From Bordetella parapertussis (lineage in GTDB: Bacteria > Pseudomonadota > Gammaproteobacteria > Burkholderiales > Burkholderiaceae_B), in assembly GCA_945887835.1 (NCBI GenBank), contig CAMCZQ010000002.1:1-64000 (forward strand): DNA of 64,000 nt, read 5' to 3'. Below the pieces are notes generated by a model. The model saw only the letters and a list, made by a program, of their open reading frames with translations, was not told where the DNA came from and ran no database searches. Position numbers and translations under genes: made by a program. Shown here in pieces: positions 25,969-34,152 of this stretch. The number at the start of each line of letters is the position of its first letter. Within the stretch, counting starts at the first letter, position 1.

Positions 25969-26940
25969 TTACATCGTCACCACGATTTTGCCGAAATGCT
26001 GATTGGCACGCATGCGCGCAAAGGCATCGGCAAGCTTGTCAAGGCTATAGCTACTGTCGATTGGCAACGCGAGTTTGCCCGACTTTAAATGGCCAGCCAA
26101 ATCTGCCATTGCCAGCCTGGTGATCTCGCGCACTTCGTCTACGCTACGGGTGCGAAAGGTAACACCGGTGTACTTGATGCGCTTGAGTGCGTGCAGATCG
26201 AAATCAAACTCGGCGAAGCGTCCGGCAAGTCGACCGACGTTCACGATGCGACCCAGAATTGCACACGCCTCGATGTTAGGGGTGCCAAACTTGCCAGACA
26301 ATTGGTCAATAATCAGATCAACGCCCTTGCCACCATTTGCTTCGGTGGCAAGCTTGGGCCACTGAGGGTCGCTGTTGTCGATCGCAAAGTCAGCACCAAA
26401 CTGTTTAAGTTGTGCGCGTCGCCCGGCGTTAGACGACGTTCCAATCACCGTTTTGGCGCCCATCAATTTTGCAATCTGCATCGCCATCAAGCCTACGCCC
26501 GACGAGGCACCCTGAATCAGCACCGTCTCGCCTTTTCGCAATTCGCCTGCAGTGACTAACGCGTTATGCATCGTTGTGACGGCGATCGGCAAGCTAGTCG
26601 CTTGCTCAAAGCTCATGGAGTCAGACGGGATCGACATGACACGCCCCCAGTCGGCGACGGCATATTCAGCGTAACCGCCTGACCCAGAACACATCACCCG
26701 GTCACCGACCTTTAAACCTTTCGCGTTGGCACCCAGCTCGGCAATTTCACCGGCCCACTCAAGGCCAGGTACGGTGCCTGCACCACCTTGGCTGCCGTGC
26801 ATACCGCCCGCGATCACACCAAGATCGGCGCGATTCAAGCCCGCCGCACGCACACGCACCAAAACCTGATCGGCCGTAGGGACGGGCTTGGGAGCCTCAG
26901 TGATGTGGAATCCTTCAGTCGTCAATACAGCTGCTTTCAT
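25969..26940 (-). CDS. Quinone-oxidoreductase-like medium-chain dehydrogenase
   Basis: A 323-residue medium-chain dehydrogenase/reductase of the zinc-independent quinone oxidoreductase branch. The GroES-like N-terminal half reads VRVRAAGLNRADLGVIAGG and PGLEWAGEIAELG. The Rossmann half has VLIQGASSGVGLMAMQIAKL (about 142-161), the AXXGXXG-like NADPH site. The Cys/His ligands of catalytic zinc are absent. GGAGAC precedes the ATG. It is between an SDR gene (36 bases upstream) and a PPOX flavoprotein (9 bases downstream). Likely an enone or quinone reductase acting on a pathway intermediate. Confidence 0.92.
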   Translation of the reverse strand: MKAAVLTTEGFHITEAPKPVPTADQVLVRVRAAGLNRADLGVIAGGMHGSQGGAGTVPGLEWAGEIAELGANAKGLKVGDRVMCSGSGGYAEYAVADWGRVMSIPSDSMSFEQATSLPIAVTTMHNALVTAGELRKGETVLIQGASSGVGLMAMQIAKLMGAKTVIGTSSNAGRRAQLKQFGADFAIDNSDPQWPKLATEANGGKGVDLIIDQLSGKFGTPNIEACAILGRIVNVGRLAGRFAEFDFDLHALKRIKYTGVTFRTRSVDEVREITRLAMADLAGHLKSGKLALPIDSSYSLDKLADAFARMRANQHFGKIVVTM

Positions 26941-26976
26941 AATATTTAGTCTCCGGTGTCTATAAAACTTTTCTCT

Positions 26977-27786
26977 TTAGTCGCACTTTGCGCTCATGCC
27001 GCCGTCGACAATGAGTTCGGTGCCAGTGATAAAACGCGCCTCGTCAGAGGCCAAAAACAATACTGCGTTGGCGGTATCTCGGCCATCGCCCATAAATGAC
27101 ATAGGGATGCGTGCCTGCCTGCGCTTTAACAAGCCTTCGGCATCGCCGCCCGCCTGTGCGCCTGCCAACACGGCTTCAACAAGCGGCGTATGCAGCAAGC
27201 CGGGCAGCACTGAGTTTACGCGGATACCTTTTTTGGCATACTCAACAGCGACCACTCGACCAAACTGTATAACACCGGCTTTTGCTGCGGCGTAACCCAC
27301 TTGCGGCGCACCCGAAAACCGAATGCCCGAGGTCGATGAAATATTAACGATCGACCCAGCACCTTTGGCCTCCATGATGGGCATCACATATTTGCACATT
27401 AAGAAAACGGTTTTGAGATTGACGTCGATTTGTGAATCCCAATTTTCTTCGCTGAGTTCGATCGGACCGCCACGGATCGGACCACCCACATTATTCACCA
27501 AGATATCAACTGTGCCGTATTGCTTCAGGCACGCGGCCACCAAGCCTTGAATCGCCTTGCTATCGGTGACGTCGCAGGTGTAGGGTGTGACCTCTCCATC
27601 GAACTCTTTAATCAGAGCCAAGGTGTCGGTCATTGCGGCCAGTTCTTTATCTACCGCGAACACGCGTGCGCCTTCTTGCGCAAACCGCATTGCGATCGCG
27701 CGGCCGTTGCCCCACCCTGGGCCGACACAGCCCGCACCCGTGATGATTGCAACTTTGCCAGCGAGTCGGCCTTGAGAATGATTCAT
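26977..27786 (-). CDS. Short-chain dehydrogenase/reductase
   Basis: A 269-residue classical SDR. The cofactor motif is expanded to TGAGCVGPGWGNGRAIA (about 17-33), NNVGG lies near 97, the catalytic Ser is in NISSTSG, and Tyr-x-x-x-Lys is in VGYAAAKAGV (near 165). The C-terminus FITGTELIVDGGMSAKCD is typical. It follows another SDR (27804) on the same strand by 17 bases; the two share the long GWGNG insertion and probably arose by tandem duplication. An alcohol/ketone oxidoreduction on a CoA ester or free acid is likely. Confidence 0.93.
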   Translation of the reverse strand: MNHSQGRLAGKVAIITGAGCVGPGWGNGRAIAMRFAQEGARVFAVDKELAAMTDTLALIKEFDGEVTPYTCDVTDSKAIQGLVAACLKQYGTVDILVNNVGGPIRGGPIELSEENWDSQIDVNLKTVFLMCKYVMPIMEAKGAGSIVNISSTSGIRFSGAPQVGYAAAKAGVIQFGRVVAVEYAKKGIRVNSVLPGLLHTPLVEAVLAGAQAGGDAEGLLKRRQARIPMSFMGDGRDTANAVLFLASDEARFITGTELIVDGGMSAKCD

Positions 27787-27803
27787 GCGAGCTCTTTAAA
27801 AAG

Positions 27804-28598
27804 TTAAGGGGTTGTCGAGGTCAGGCCGCCGTCAACCACAATCGTTTGGCCCGTAATGTAGCGGGCTTCATCGCTGGCTAAAAACACAACCGTATTCGCA
27901 ACATCCCAGGCATCGCCCATGTAGCCGGCGGGTACCTGCTTATGACGATGCGCCACAAAACCTTCAAAGTCGCCCTTTGCGTATTTGTCGGCTAGGCGCT
28001 TGACGAGTGGCGTAAACACCAAGCCAGGTGCCACACAGTTCAAGCGCACACCACGTTCGGCATACAGCACGCCAGTCGTTTTTGTCAGTTGCATCAAGGC
28101 AGCCTTACCCGCCGCATAGCCCACCTGAGGCTTACCAATATAGCGTAAGCCCGCAACCGACGAAATACTGACGATCGAACCTTTGCCTTGCGCCTCCATA
28201 ATCGGCAGCACATGTTTGCAAGCCAAAAAAGCGGCTTTAACATTGACATCCATCTGATCGTCCCAGACTTGCTCACTCATACTGACCGGGTCGCCGGGTT
28301 CTGAGCGCCCCACGTTATTGATCAGAATATCAATACGCCCGTACTGAGCCATACAAGCGTCGACTAGCCTTTTTACATCGTCAGCCTGTGTGGCGTCAGC
28401 GGTGAGCACGTGTGCAATCCCGCCCTCGTCTTCGATAATTTTTTTGGTTTGCTGTGCGGCCTCAAGATTCAGGTCAGAGCCGAAGATGCTTGCGCCTTGT
28501 CTGGCCAAGGCCACAGAAATCGCCTTGCCATTACCCCAGCCCTCGCCGAGCGTGCCGCAGCCCGTCACCAAGGCGACTTTGCCATCCAATCTAAACAC
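27804..28598 (-). CDS. Short-chain dehydrogenase/reductase
   Basis: A 264-residue classical SDR, paralogue of the 26977 gene. The cofactor motif TGCGTLGEGWGNGKAIS lies at about 12-28, NNVGRSEPG near 91, the Ser site in SISSVAG, and YAAGK in VGYAAGKAALMQL. It ends YITGQTIVVDGGLTSTTP. The gene is first of the leftward set that continues through 26977, the quinone-oxidoreductase-like gene and the PPOX gene. Its promoter should lie in the 38-base gap to the TRAP-associated gene, or the transcript comes from upstream. Confidence 0.93.
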   Translation of the reverse strand: MFRLDGKVALVTGCGTLGEGWGNGKAISVALARQGASIFGSDLNLEAAQQTKKIIEDEGGIAHVLTADATQADDVKRLVDACMAQYGRIDILINNVGRSEPGDPVSMSEQVWDDQMDVNVKAAFLACKHVLPIMEAQGKGSIVSISSVAGLRYIGKPQVGYAAGKAALMQLTKTTGVLYAERGVRLNCVAPGLVFTPLVKRLADKYAKGDFEGFVAHRHKQVPAGYMGDAWDVANTVVFLASDEARYITGQTIVVDGGLTSTTP

Positions 28599-28636
28599 GG
28601 TGGTTCCTTAATTGTCTTGAAAGATTTTTAACTATA

Positions 28637-29086
28637 TTACCTGCCCAACATCAGGGCGGCAAAAGCGCGTTGCACGGCAGGGTGTCCCGTGTAAAAAACC
28701 GTCATGATGGGACCCGTGCGCACGATCAGACGCGGTGCGATTAACCAACTCAAGTAGGGCAGGTAAATAAACTTAGCCTGCCGGATATCGGCGATACGCA
28801 CTTGTTTTTTCCAGACCCAGGTTTGTTCGATGACCCCCTGCTTAATCGAGGTGCGGCTTTTTAAGATCCAGTAATACACAACCAGAACAATCGCGAGGGC
28901 TGCGAGCCAGACTAAGCCCGCTTGCAGCGAAAACTCTTGCCACGCCAAGACGCGCGAGGCGCGTGCCCCCCAAAAAATCAAAGCGCCCACCAGCACCGAG
29001 GCCAGTAGCTTGATCAGTACTGTGAAGGCCGGGCCCTCTGCCTCAAGGGGGATGTCTACAGTTACGTCAGTCGTTGGTTCAGCCAT
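28637..29086 (-). CDS. Small two-helix membrane protein of unknown function, last gene of TRAP operon
   Basis: A 149-residue protein with a charged N-terminal tail, two hydrophobic segments (about 22-42 and 54-72) and a soluble C-terminal part (75-149). That part has alternating strand-like residues (TSIKQGVIEQTWVWKKQVRI, then RQAKFIYLPYL), resembling a bacterial PH-like domain. I do not recognise the family with certainty. It starts two bases after the TRAP large-permease stop, so it is co-translated with the permease. The transporter here lacks a DctP receptor gene, so this protein occupies the receptor's place in the operon, but it has no export signal of the DctP kind. Confidence 0.72.
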   Translation of the reverse strand: MAEPTTDVTVDIPLEAEGPAFTVLIKLLASVLVGALIFWGARASRVLAWQEFSLQAGLVWLAALAIVLVVYYWILKSRTSIKQGVIEQTWVWKKQVRIADIRQAKFIYLPYLSWLIAPRLIVRTGPIMTVFYTGHPAVQRAFAALMLGR

Positions 29087-29088
29087 TT

Positions 29089-30585
29089 TTATTTTTTATC
29101 TTTCATCAGGCTGCGCATCAAGTCATTGACAGTATCTTGTTCGCCCTGGGCATCGGGTTGCTGCAAATCGTTCTCGGGGATCTCGATGCGAATGGTGCTT
29201 AAATCAACCTGGATCGGCTTATCTAAAAATACCGTCACCGTCTGCGGAAAGAAAATCACAATCGCCACGAGCATCAGCTGCAAGAATACCCACGGAATTG
29301 CCCCTAAATAGATATCGCGCGACAGCACTTTGCCCGGCAACGAACCTGCTTTGAATAAAGAATCTGCCGTGCTGCGCAAGTAAAACAGAGCGAAGCCAAA
29401 CGGTGGGTGCATAAAGCTGGTTTGCATATTGACACAGAGCAACACCCCAAACCAAATCATATCGATTCCAAGCTTTACGGCCACCGGGGCGAGCATTGGA
29501 AGAATAATGAAAGCGATTTCGAAAAAATCTAGAAAAAACGCTAAAAAGAAAACGAAGACATTCACAACAACTAAGAAGCCAATTTGCCCACCTGGCAAGC
29601 CTGACAAGAGGTGCTCAATCCAGATCGCGCCATCGACACCTTGAAATACCAGCGAGAACACTCGCGAACCGATCAAAATAAACACCACCATGGCGGTGAT
29701 ACGCATCGTACTGGTCATGCCATCGCGAATAATCGGCCAATCCAAGCGCCCGTGAACCGCGGCAAGCAAGATTGCGCCCATCGCACCCATCGCGCCGGCC
29801 TCTGTCGGGGTCGCAATCGCATAGGTCATGCCTGGCAAGCCGCCCATGCTGCCAAGTACGGCAAAAATTAAAAGCGCTGAGGGGATGATGCCGCGAAGGC
29901 ATTTACGCCAAAGCGCTGAACCGTGCAATGTTCGGGCGGTAGTGGGCAGGCCCGGCACTTGCGAGGGCGCAACCTTAGAGAGCACAAAGGTGTACCCCAA
30001 AAAGATCAAGACCTGCAAGATTGAGGGCCCCCACGCGCCTTTGTACATGTCGCCAACCGATCTGCCCAGTTGATCGGCCATGACCACGAGCACCAAAGAC
30101 GGCGGCACCAATTGCGTAATCGTGCCCGAGGCTGCCAACACCCCTGTGGCGTAGCGCATGTTGTAGCCATAGCGCATCATGACCGGCAAAGAAATCATCG
30201 CCATGGCGATCACTTGTCCGGCGACCGTACCGGTGATCGCGCCCAACACGAACCCAACGATAATGACCGAGTAGCCCAACCCGCCGCGAATCGGCCCGAA
30301 CAACTGACCCATTGAATCGAGCATATCTTCGGCCAGACCGCACTTTTCAAGTACCGCGCCCATCAGTGTAAAAAACGGAATCGCTAAAAGTAGATCGTTA
30401 GAAAGGATCCCAAAGATATTGAGCGGCAAGTTATACATGAAGGCTGCAGGAAACCAGCCCATCTGGATCGCGATAAAGCCACTGATTAAACCCAGCGCCG
30501 AAAGTGAAAATGCCACCGGAAATCCGATCAGCATGATCACGATCAGCCCCGCGAACATCAGGGGCGCAAAATCTTGCATGGTCAT
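29089..30585 (-). CDS. dctM: TRAP transporter large permease subunit
   Basis: A 498-residue DctM-type membrane protein, longer than the usual 425-440 because of a charged C-terminal tail (from about 455, with PENDLQQPDAQGEQD). The core is polytopic. Characteristic stretches are NDLLLAIPFFTLMGAVLEK near 63-81, GAITGTVAGQVIAMAMISLP near 115-134, and PTEAGAMGAMGAILLAA near 262-278. It overlaps the DctQ stop by four bases (ATGA) and is followed at two bases by a small membrane protein. TRAP transporters import organic acids with sodium and normally need a periplasmic receptor, absent here. Confidence 0.92.
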   Translation of the reverse strand: MTMQDFAPLMFAGLIVIMLIGFPVAFSLSALGLISGFIAIQMGWFPAAFMYNLPLNIFGILSNDLLLAIPFFTLMGAVLEKCGLAEDMLDSMGQLFGPIRGGLGYSVIIVGFVLGAITGTVAGQVIAMAMISLPVMMRYGYNMRYATGVLAASGTITQLVPPSLVLVVMADQLGRSVGDMYKGAWGPSILQVLIFLGYTFVLSKVAPSQVPGLPTTARTLHGSALWRKCLRGIIPSALLIFAVLGSMGGLPGMTYAIATPTEAGAMGAMGAILLAAVHGRLDWPIIRDGMTSTMRITAMVVFILIGSRVFSLVFQGVDGAIWIEHLLSGLPGGQIGFLVVVNVFVFFLAFFLDFFEIAFIILPMLAPVAVKLGIDMIWFGVLLCVNMQTSFMHPPFGFALFYLRSTADSLFKAGSLPGKVLSRDIYLGAIPWVFLQLMLVAIVIFFPQTVTVFLDKPIQVDLSTIRIEIPENDLQQPDAQGEQDTVNDLMRSLMKDKK

Positions 30586-31121
30586 TGCAGCGGTCTCTCG
30601 TAGTGCATATCCATCTGATAAGCGTTATTTAACCAGGCGACGCGCTTAATGATTTCGGCGATCCCTTGCAAAACCATCAGACTAAAGCCTAGCGGCAACG
30701 TCAGCATTGCTGGCCAACGGATCAGCCCACCCGCGTTCGGAGAGCCTTCGCCCGAGAGCAGCATTTGCACAAACAAAGGCCATGACAAATATAAAAACAA
30801 AGACATCGCAGGCATTAAAAAGAACAGCAAGCCGAATAAATCAATGTAGGCGCGGCTGCGGACTTTAAGCGCACCGTAAATCACATCCACGCGCACGTGC
30901 TCGTTGACACGCAAAACCTGTGCGGCACCAAGCATGACACAGGCGGCAAAGAGATACCATTGGATCTCGAGCCAGGCATTTGAACTGTACGAAAAGGCGT
31001 AGCGCATAATAGCGTTGCCCGCGCTCAGACAGGCGCACAGCAGGACTGCCCATTTTGCAAGTAAAGCAAAAAAGTCTGTGAGTCGGTCAACCCAACCGGC
31101 CGCGACAAGCAACTGTTTCAT
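30582..31121 (-). CDS. dctQ: TRAP transporter small permease subunit
   Basis: A 179-residue four-helix membrane protein of the DctQ family. Hydrophobic segments lie near 15-40, 48-68, 88-115 and 133-155. NAWLEIQWYLFAACVMLGAA and LRVNEHVRVDVIYGAL are typical of the family. CGGAGC precedes the ATG at 31121. It is the first gene of this leftward unit; the upstream 201-base region holds a hairpin terminator that isolates it from the DUF3501 gene. No DctP gene lies between 31121 and that terminator. Confidence 0.92.
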   Translation of the reverse strand: MKQLLVAAGWVDRLTDFFALLAKWAVLLCACLSAGNAIMRYAFSYSSNAWLEIQWYLFAACVMLGAAQVLRVNEHVRVDVIYGALKVRSRAYIDLFGLLFFLMPAMSLFLYLSWPLFVQMLLSGEGSPNAGGLIRWPAMLTLPLGFSLMVLQGIAEIIKRVAWLNNAYQMDMHYERPLQ

Positions 31122-31268
31122 TTACGCTCCGAAAAACGCCTGACAAAAGGCTAACAGCCAAAAGGGGTCAGAGCGCTAGCCCGTCATGATAACGAAATGT
31201 CTAAGTTTAAGTCGAACATTCGCCGCAGACCTTATTGGCGAATACCCTTAGTTCAGTCCTTAAAAGAA

Positions 31269-31297
31269 CTTCGCCCAGCCATTAGGGCTGGGCGAAG
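31269..31297. terminator. Intrinsic terminator after the DUF3501 gene
   Basis: A perfect 12-base stem (CTTCGCCCAGCC, loop ATTAG, GGCTGGGCGAAG). A-rich and T-rich flanks (CTTAAAAG on the left, TTTTTAAG on the right) extend the pairing and give a U-run on either strand. It lies 26 bases past the stop of the leftward DUF3501 gene and before the TRAP unit, so it separates the two operons. Confidence 0.85.
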
Positions 31298-31322
31298 GTT
31301 TTTAAGCGCAGCGTGCTGGGGG

Positions 31323-31907
31323 TCAGCTTAAATCTTGTACCAAAGAGGCCAGCACGGCATCGGGCAAGGTCTCGACATGCATCGGGTACTCAAGGTGGTC
31401 GCAACCTACCATCAGCTGAGCGCCTGTCAATAACGACTTCTTAGCGGCAGCGGTCAGTTCAAAGCGTAAAAAATGCACCGCTGAGGTCTTGGTGTCGGTG
31501 GAGCGCTCGAGGTCTTCGTTTGCAATCGCATAGACCCTGGGTTGTCCTTCGACCTCCACAAACATCTTGTGCTCAACCCCCATTAACTTACCCAATGCAA
31601 TTTTGCGATCAGCCTCGTTGGGATATTCGAGCATCATGGTCGCCTTGAAATTCGAGCCATCGGGGATCAAGGGGTTATAGGCGTCGAGCTCACCCTGAAT
31701 GCCCTCGTCTTCAAACACTTTTTCAACGCGCAACATCTCTTGAATCTGATAGCGCATTAAAAATTCATTTTCAAAAATAAGATTCAGATGCTCGCCTAGC
31801 GCCACAGTACGCAAGCGACGCTGTTCGATCGCCCGCTTGCGCATTTCAGGACGCGCCTTGTGATATGCCTCGAGGGTCATCAGGCTTTCGCGTGTGATTT
31901 TGGTCAT
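31323..31907 (-). CDS. DUF3501 family protein
   Basis: A 194-residue soluble protein of DUF3501. Visible family traits are the N-terminal SLMTLEAYHKARPEMRKRAI (10-29), LRTVALGEHLNLIFENE, the long FMRYQIQEMLR-like helix, and the C-terminal LMVGCDHLEYPM. No enzyme motif is visible. It lies 34 bases downstream of the Hdr-like Fe-S gene and 1.5 kb from rubrerythrin on the same strand. The three-gene set recurs in proteobacteria as far as I know, which suggests a shared redox or peroxide-defence role; the biochemical role of DUF3501 is unknown. Confidence 0.88.
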   Translation of the reverse strand: MTKITRESLMTLEAYHKARPEMRKRAIEQRRLRTVALGEHLNLIFENEFLMRYQIQEMLRVEKVFEDEGIQGELDAYNPLIPDGSNFKATMMLEYPNEADRKIALGKLMGVEHKMFVEVEGQPRVYAIANEDLERSTDTKTSAVHFLRFELTAAAKKSLLTGAQLMVGCDHLEYPMHVETLPDAVLASLVQDLS

Positions 31908-31941
31908 GGTGTTCTCTTCTTTATTGTTGCGACGTCATTAT

Positions 31942-33279
31942 TTAAAGACCGTACGCTTTAACGATCAAGCTCAAGGGATGCGCCATCTCGGCATGCGCCA
32001 ACCCATTTTCTTTCATTCCTTGTTCAATGTGATGGCCCGCCAACTGGCAGTCTGAGCTGATGTAGTCAGGCTCGTTGTTTGCCATCGCTTTGAACACCGG
32101 CTTGCCAATCTTCATGGCAGTGTCGTGATACTCTTTTTTGACGCCCCAGGTGCCCGAATGCCCCGAACAACGTTCAACCACGTTGACCTCGGTGCCGGGT
32201 ACGAGCTTGAGCATCTCAGCGGTTTTCTTGCCTACGTTTTGTACCCTTGAGTGACAAGGTACGTGATAGCTCACATGGCCTAACTCTTCTTTAAAGTCAG
32301 TCTTGAGCAAACCTTCTTTGTTACGAGCAATAAAGTATTCGAACGGATCCCACATCGCATCTTTGACTAACTGCACGTCTGCCTCAAGCGGAAACATCAA
32401 CGGCAACTCTTGCTTAAACATTAAGGTGCACGAGGGAATCGGCGTCAAAATTGCATAGCCTTCGCGCGCAAGCTTAGCGAGCTTTGGAATGTTCTTATCT
32501 TTGTTCGCAGCCACGGCGTCGAGGTCGCCGAGTTCAAGCTTAGGCATGCCACAGCACGCCTCCTTCTCAACCAACTCATACGGGATTTGATTGTGCGTCA
32601 AGATCTTGATTAGGTCCTGACCGATACCGGGCTCGTTATAGTTGATGTAACAGGTAGCATAGATCGCCACTTTGCCCTGCGTTTTTGCGCCATTTACGAC
32701 TGGAAAGGGCTCTGAAGGACTCGCGACCTTCGCAAAGGTCTTTGTTGCATATTCAGGAATCCAAGCTTTTTTGTCTACGCCCAGAGTGCTTTCCATCACC
32801 GAACGCATCACACTGGTTTTATTCACGGCGTTGACGGCTTGCGTCACGATCGGTATCCCGGCAAACATGCCCAGTTTGTCAGTCGAGGACAACACCGCAT
32901 CACGCATTGTCGTTTCGCCTTTTTTAAAACTCACCGCTTTGGCACGCAACATCAAGTGCGGAAAATCTAAGTTCCAAGGGTGTGGCGGCACGTAGGGGCA
33001 CTTGGTGACATAACAGACGTCACACAAGAAGCACTGATCCACCACTTTTTTGTAATCTTTTTTATCGACGCCGTGCACCTCGCCGTCTTCGGTGGCGTCG
33101 ATTAAATCGAACATGGTCGGAAACGAACCACACAAGCTCAGGCAGCGACGGCAACCATGACACATGTCGAACACGCGTTCCATTTCGGTATGCAGCTTAC
33201 CTTCGTCATAGAAGTCTGGATTGGTCCAGTCTAGCGGGTGACGGGTGGGCGCGTCGAGATTACCTTCGCGGTTTGACAT
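31942..33279 (-). CDS. Fe-S oxidoreductase of the heterodisulfide-reductase/GlpC type
   Basis: A 445-residue cytoplasmic protein. It has two N-terminal cysteine clusters, C40-x2-C43-x2-C46-x3-C50 and C83-x2-C86-x2-C89-x4-C94-P, for [4Fe-4S] centres. Two C-terminal cysteine-rich (CCG-type) regions follow, with EKEACCGMPKLELGD near 240 and VERCSGHSGTWGVKKEYH near 363. This is the HdrD/GlpC architecture, which moves electrons between quinones or thiols and a donor. It lies between rubrerythrin and DUF3501 on one strand. Electron delivery to rubrerythrin for peroxide reduction is a reasonable inference, not shown by sequence. Confidence 0.9.
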   Translation of the reverse strand: MSNREGNLDAPTRHPLDWTNPDFYDEGKLHTEMERVFDMCHGCRRCLSLCGSFPTMFDLIDATEDGEVHGVDKKDYKKVVDQCFLCDVCYVTKCPYVPPHPWNLDFPHLMLRAKAVSFKKGETTMRDAVLSSTDKLGMFAGIPIVTQAVNAVNKTSVMRSVMESTLGVDKKAWIPEYATKTFAKVASPSEPFPVVNGAKTQGKVAIYATCYINYNEPGIGQDLIKILTHNQIPYELVEKEACCGMPKLELGDLDAVAANKDKNIPKLAKLAREGYAILTPIPSCTLMFKQELPLMFPLEADVQLVKDAMWDPFEYFIARNKEGLLKTDFKEELGHVSYHVPCHSRVQNVGKKTAEMLKLVPGTEVNVVERCSGHSGTWGVKKEYHDTAMKIGKPVFKAMANNEPDYISSDCQLAGHHIEQGMKENGLAHAEMAHPLSLIVKAYGL

Positions 33280-33412
33280 GAAAAATCCTTAGCTATTGCA
33301 ACAAACACGTACTTAAAAAAACTGTGACCAGCAGAGCCGGCCACAGATCCAACGGCAGCGTGCGACGGCGTAAGCAAGCTCTTGCCGTCAACACCCGCTC
33401 AAGCAGACAAAC

Positions 33413-33835
33413 TTAGTCGACCAGTGCGTCCAGCGCTTTCTGGTAACGATTGGCGTGTGAACGCTCGGCTTTTGCGAGTGTTTCAAACCAGTCGGCGACT
33501 TCGTCAAAGCCTTCGGCGCGAGCTGTTTTAGCCATGCCTGGATACATGTCGGTGTACTCATGGGTTTCGCCATGAACAGCCGATGCCAGGTTGTCACGGC
33601 TGGAACCCATGGGCAGGCCAGTGGCTGGATCACCCGAGGCTTCTAGAAACTCGAGGTGACCATGTGCGTGGCCAGTCTCGCCTTCGGCGGTTGAGCGAAA
33701 CAGAGCAGCAACGTCTGGTTGACCTTCAACGTCTGCTTTGTTTGCGAAGTACAAATAACGGCGGTTTGCCTGTGATTCGCCTGCGAAAGCGTCTTTCAGG
33801 CACTGTTCTGTTTTAGAACCTTTGAGCTGGGCCAT
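33413..33835 (-). CDS. Rubrerythrin-like diiron protein without rubredoxin domain
   Basis: A 140-residue four-helix diiron protein. The Glu and Glu-x-x-His ligands are visible: [11 protein letters not shown] (20s), [12 protein letters not shown] (about 53-64), [18 protein letters not shown] (near 88-105), and [11 protein letters not shown] near 125. The usual C-terminal rubredoxin domain with two CxxC pairs is absent, so electrons must come from a separate partner, perhaps the adjacent Hdr-like protein. ATG 33835 has AGGAGG five bases upstream; 22 residues that precede it in the open frame are not conserved. Peroxide reduction in the cytoplasm is the likely role. Confidence 0.92.
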   Translation of the reverse strand: MAQLKGSKTEQCLKDAFAGESQANRRYLYFANKADVEGQPDVAALFRSTAEGETGHAHGHLEFLEASGDPATGLPMGSSRDNLASAVHGETHEYTDMYPGMAKTARAEGFDEVADWFETLAKAERSHANRYQKALDALVD

Positions 33836-34152
33836 ATAGCCTCCTGACTTTGAAAAATGGGAAAATTGGAGCATCAATCGCACAAGCCGCCTATGAAGCA
33901 CGGCTGCACCTGACCTCTGGTAGAAGTTTAAGCGCGGTTTATGACCAAGAGAAGTTAAATTTATCTAATTTTTTAATAGCTTTTAGCTAAAAGCTGCGCA
34001 CACAAACCCCGTTCGGCACCCCTGCTTTGCCTATGAAAGGGTGCTTGTCTGGCGGTGCAAATGATGCTCAGCCGGCCGTCTAAGCTTTAATTAACCCCAT
34101 CGCCTTTGCGAATAAGGGGCAGGCATAGGAAGCCTAGGGGCGGTTGCAAGCC
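33836..34152. other. Intergenic region upstream of rubrerythrin
   Basis: 317 bases with no credible gene. It must contain the rubrerythrin promoter (leftward) and the end of the rightmost leftward operon. It holds the perfect 18-base palindrome at 33978-33995. A weak CCCC...GGGG hairpin around 34105-34130 follows the stop of the hydroxyacyl-CoA dehydrogenase gene and may be its terminator. I could not pick a convincing -35/-10 pair. Confidence 0.5.
33978..33995. promoter_or_regulatory. 18-base perfect palindrome upstream of rubrerythrin
   Basis: AGCTTTTAG-CTAAAAGCT is its own reverse complement over 18 bases, embedded in A/T-rich sequence 143 bases before the rubrerythrin start. It could be an operator for a dimeric redox or iron regulator, or part of the core promoter's upstream element. 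No regulator gene is nearby, so the assignment rests on symmetry and position. Confidence 0.4.

Noticed and set aside
26089-26559. 156-residue plus-strand frame over the quinone-oxidoreductase-like gene
   Set aside because: Antisense to a protein with a clear Rossmann motif, and no start signal.
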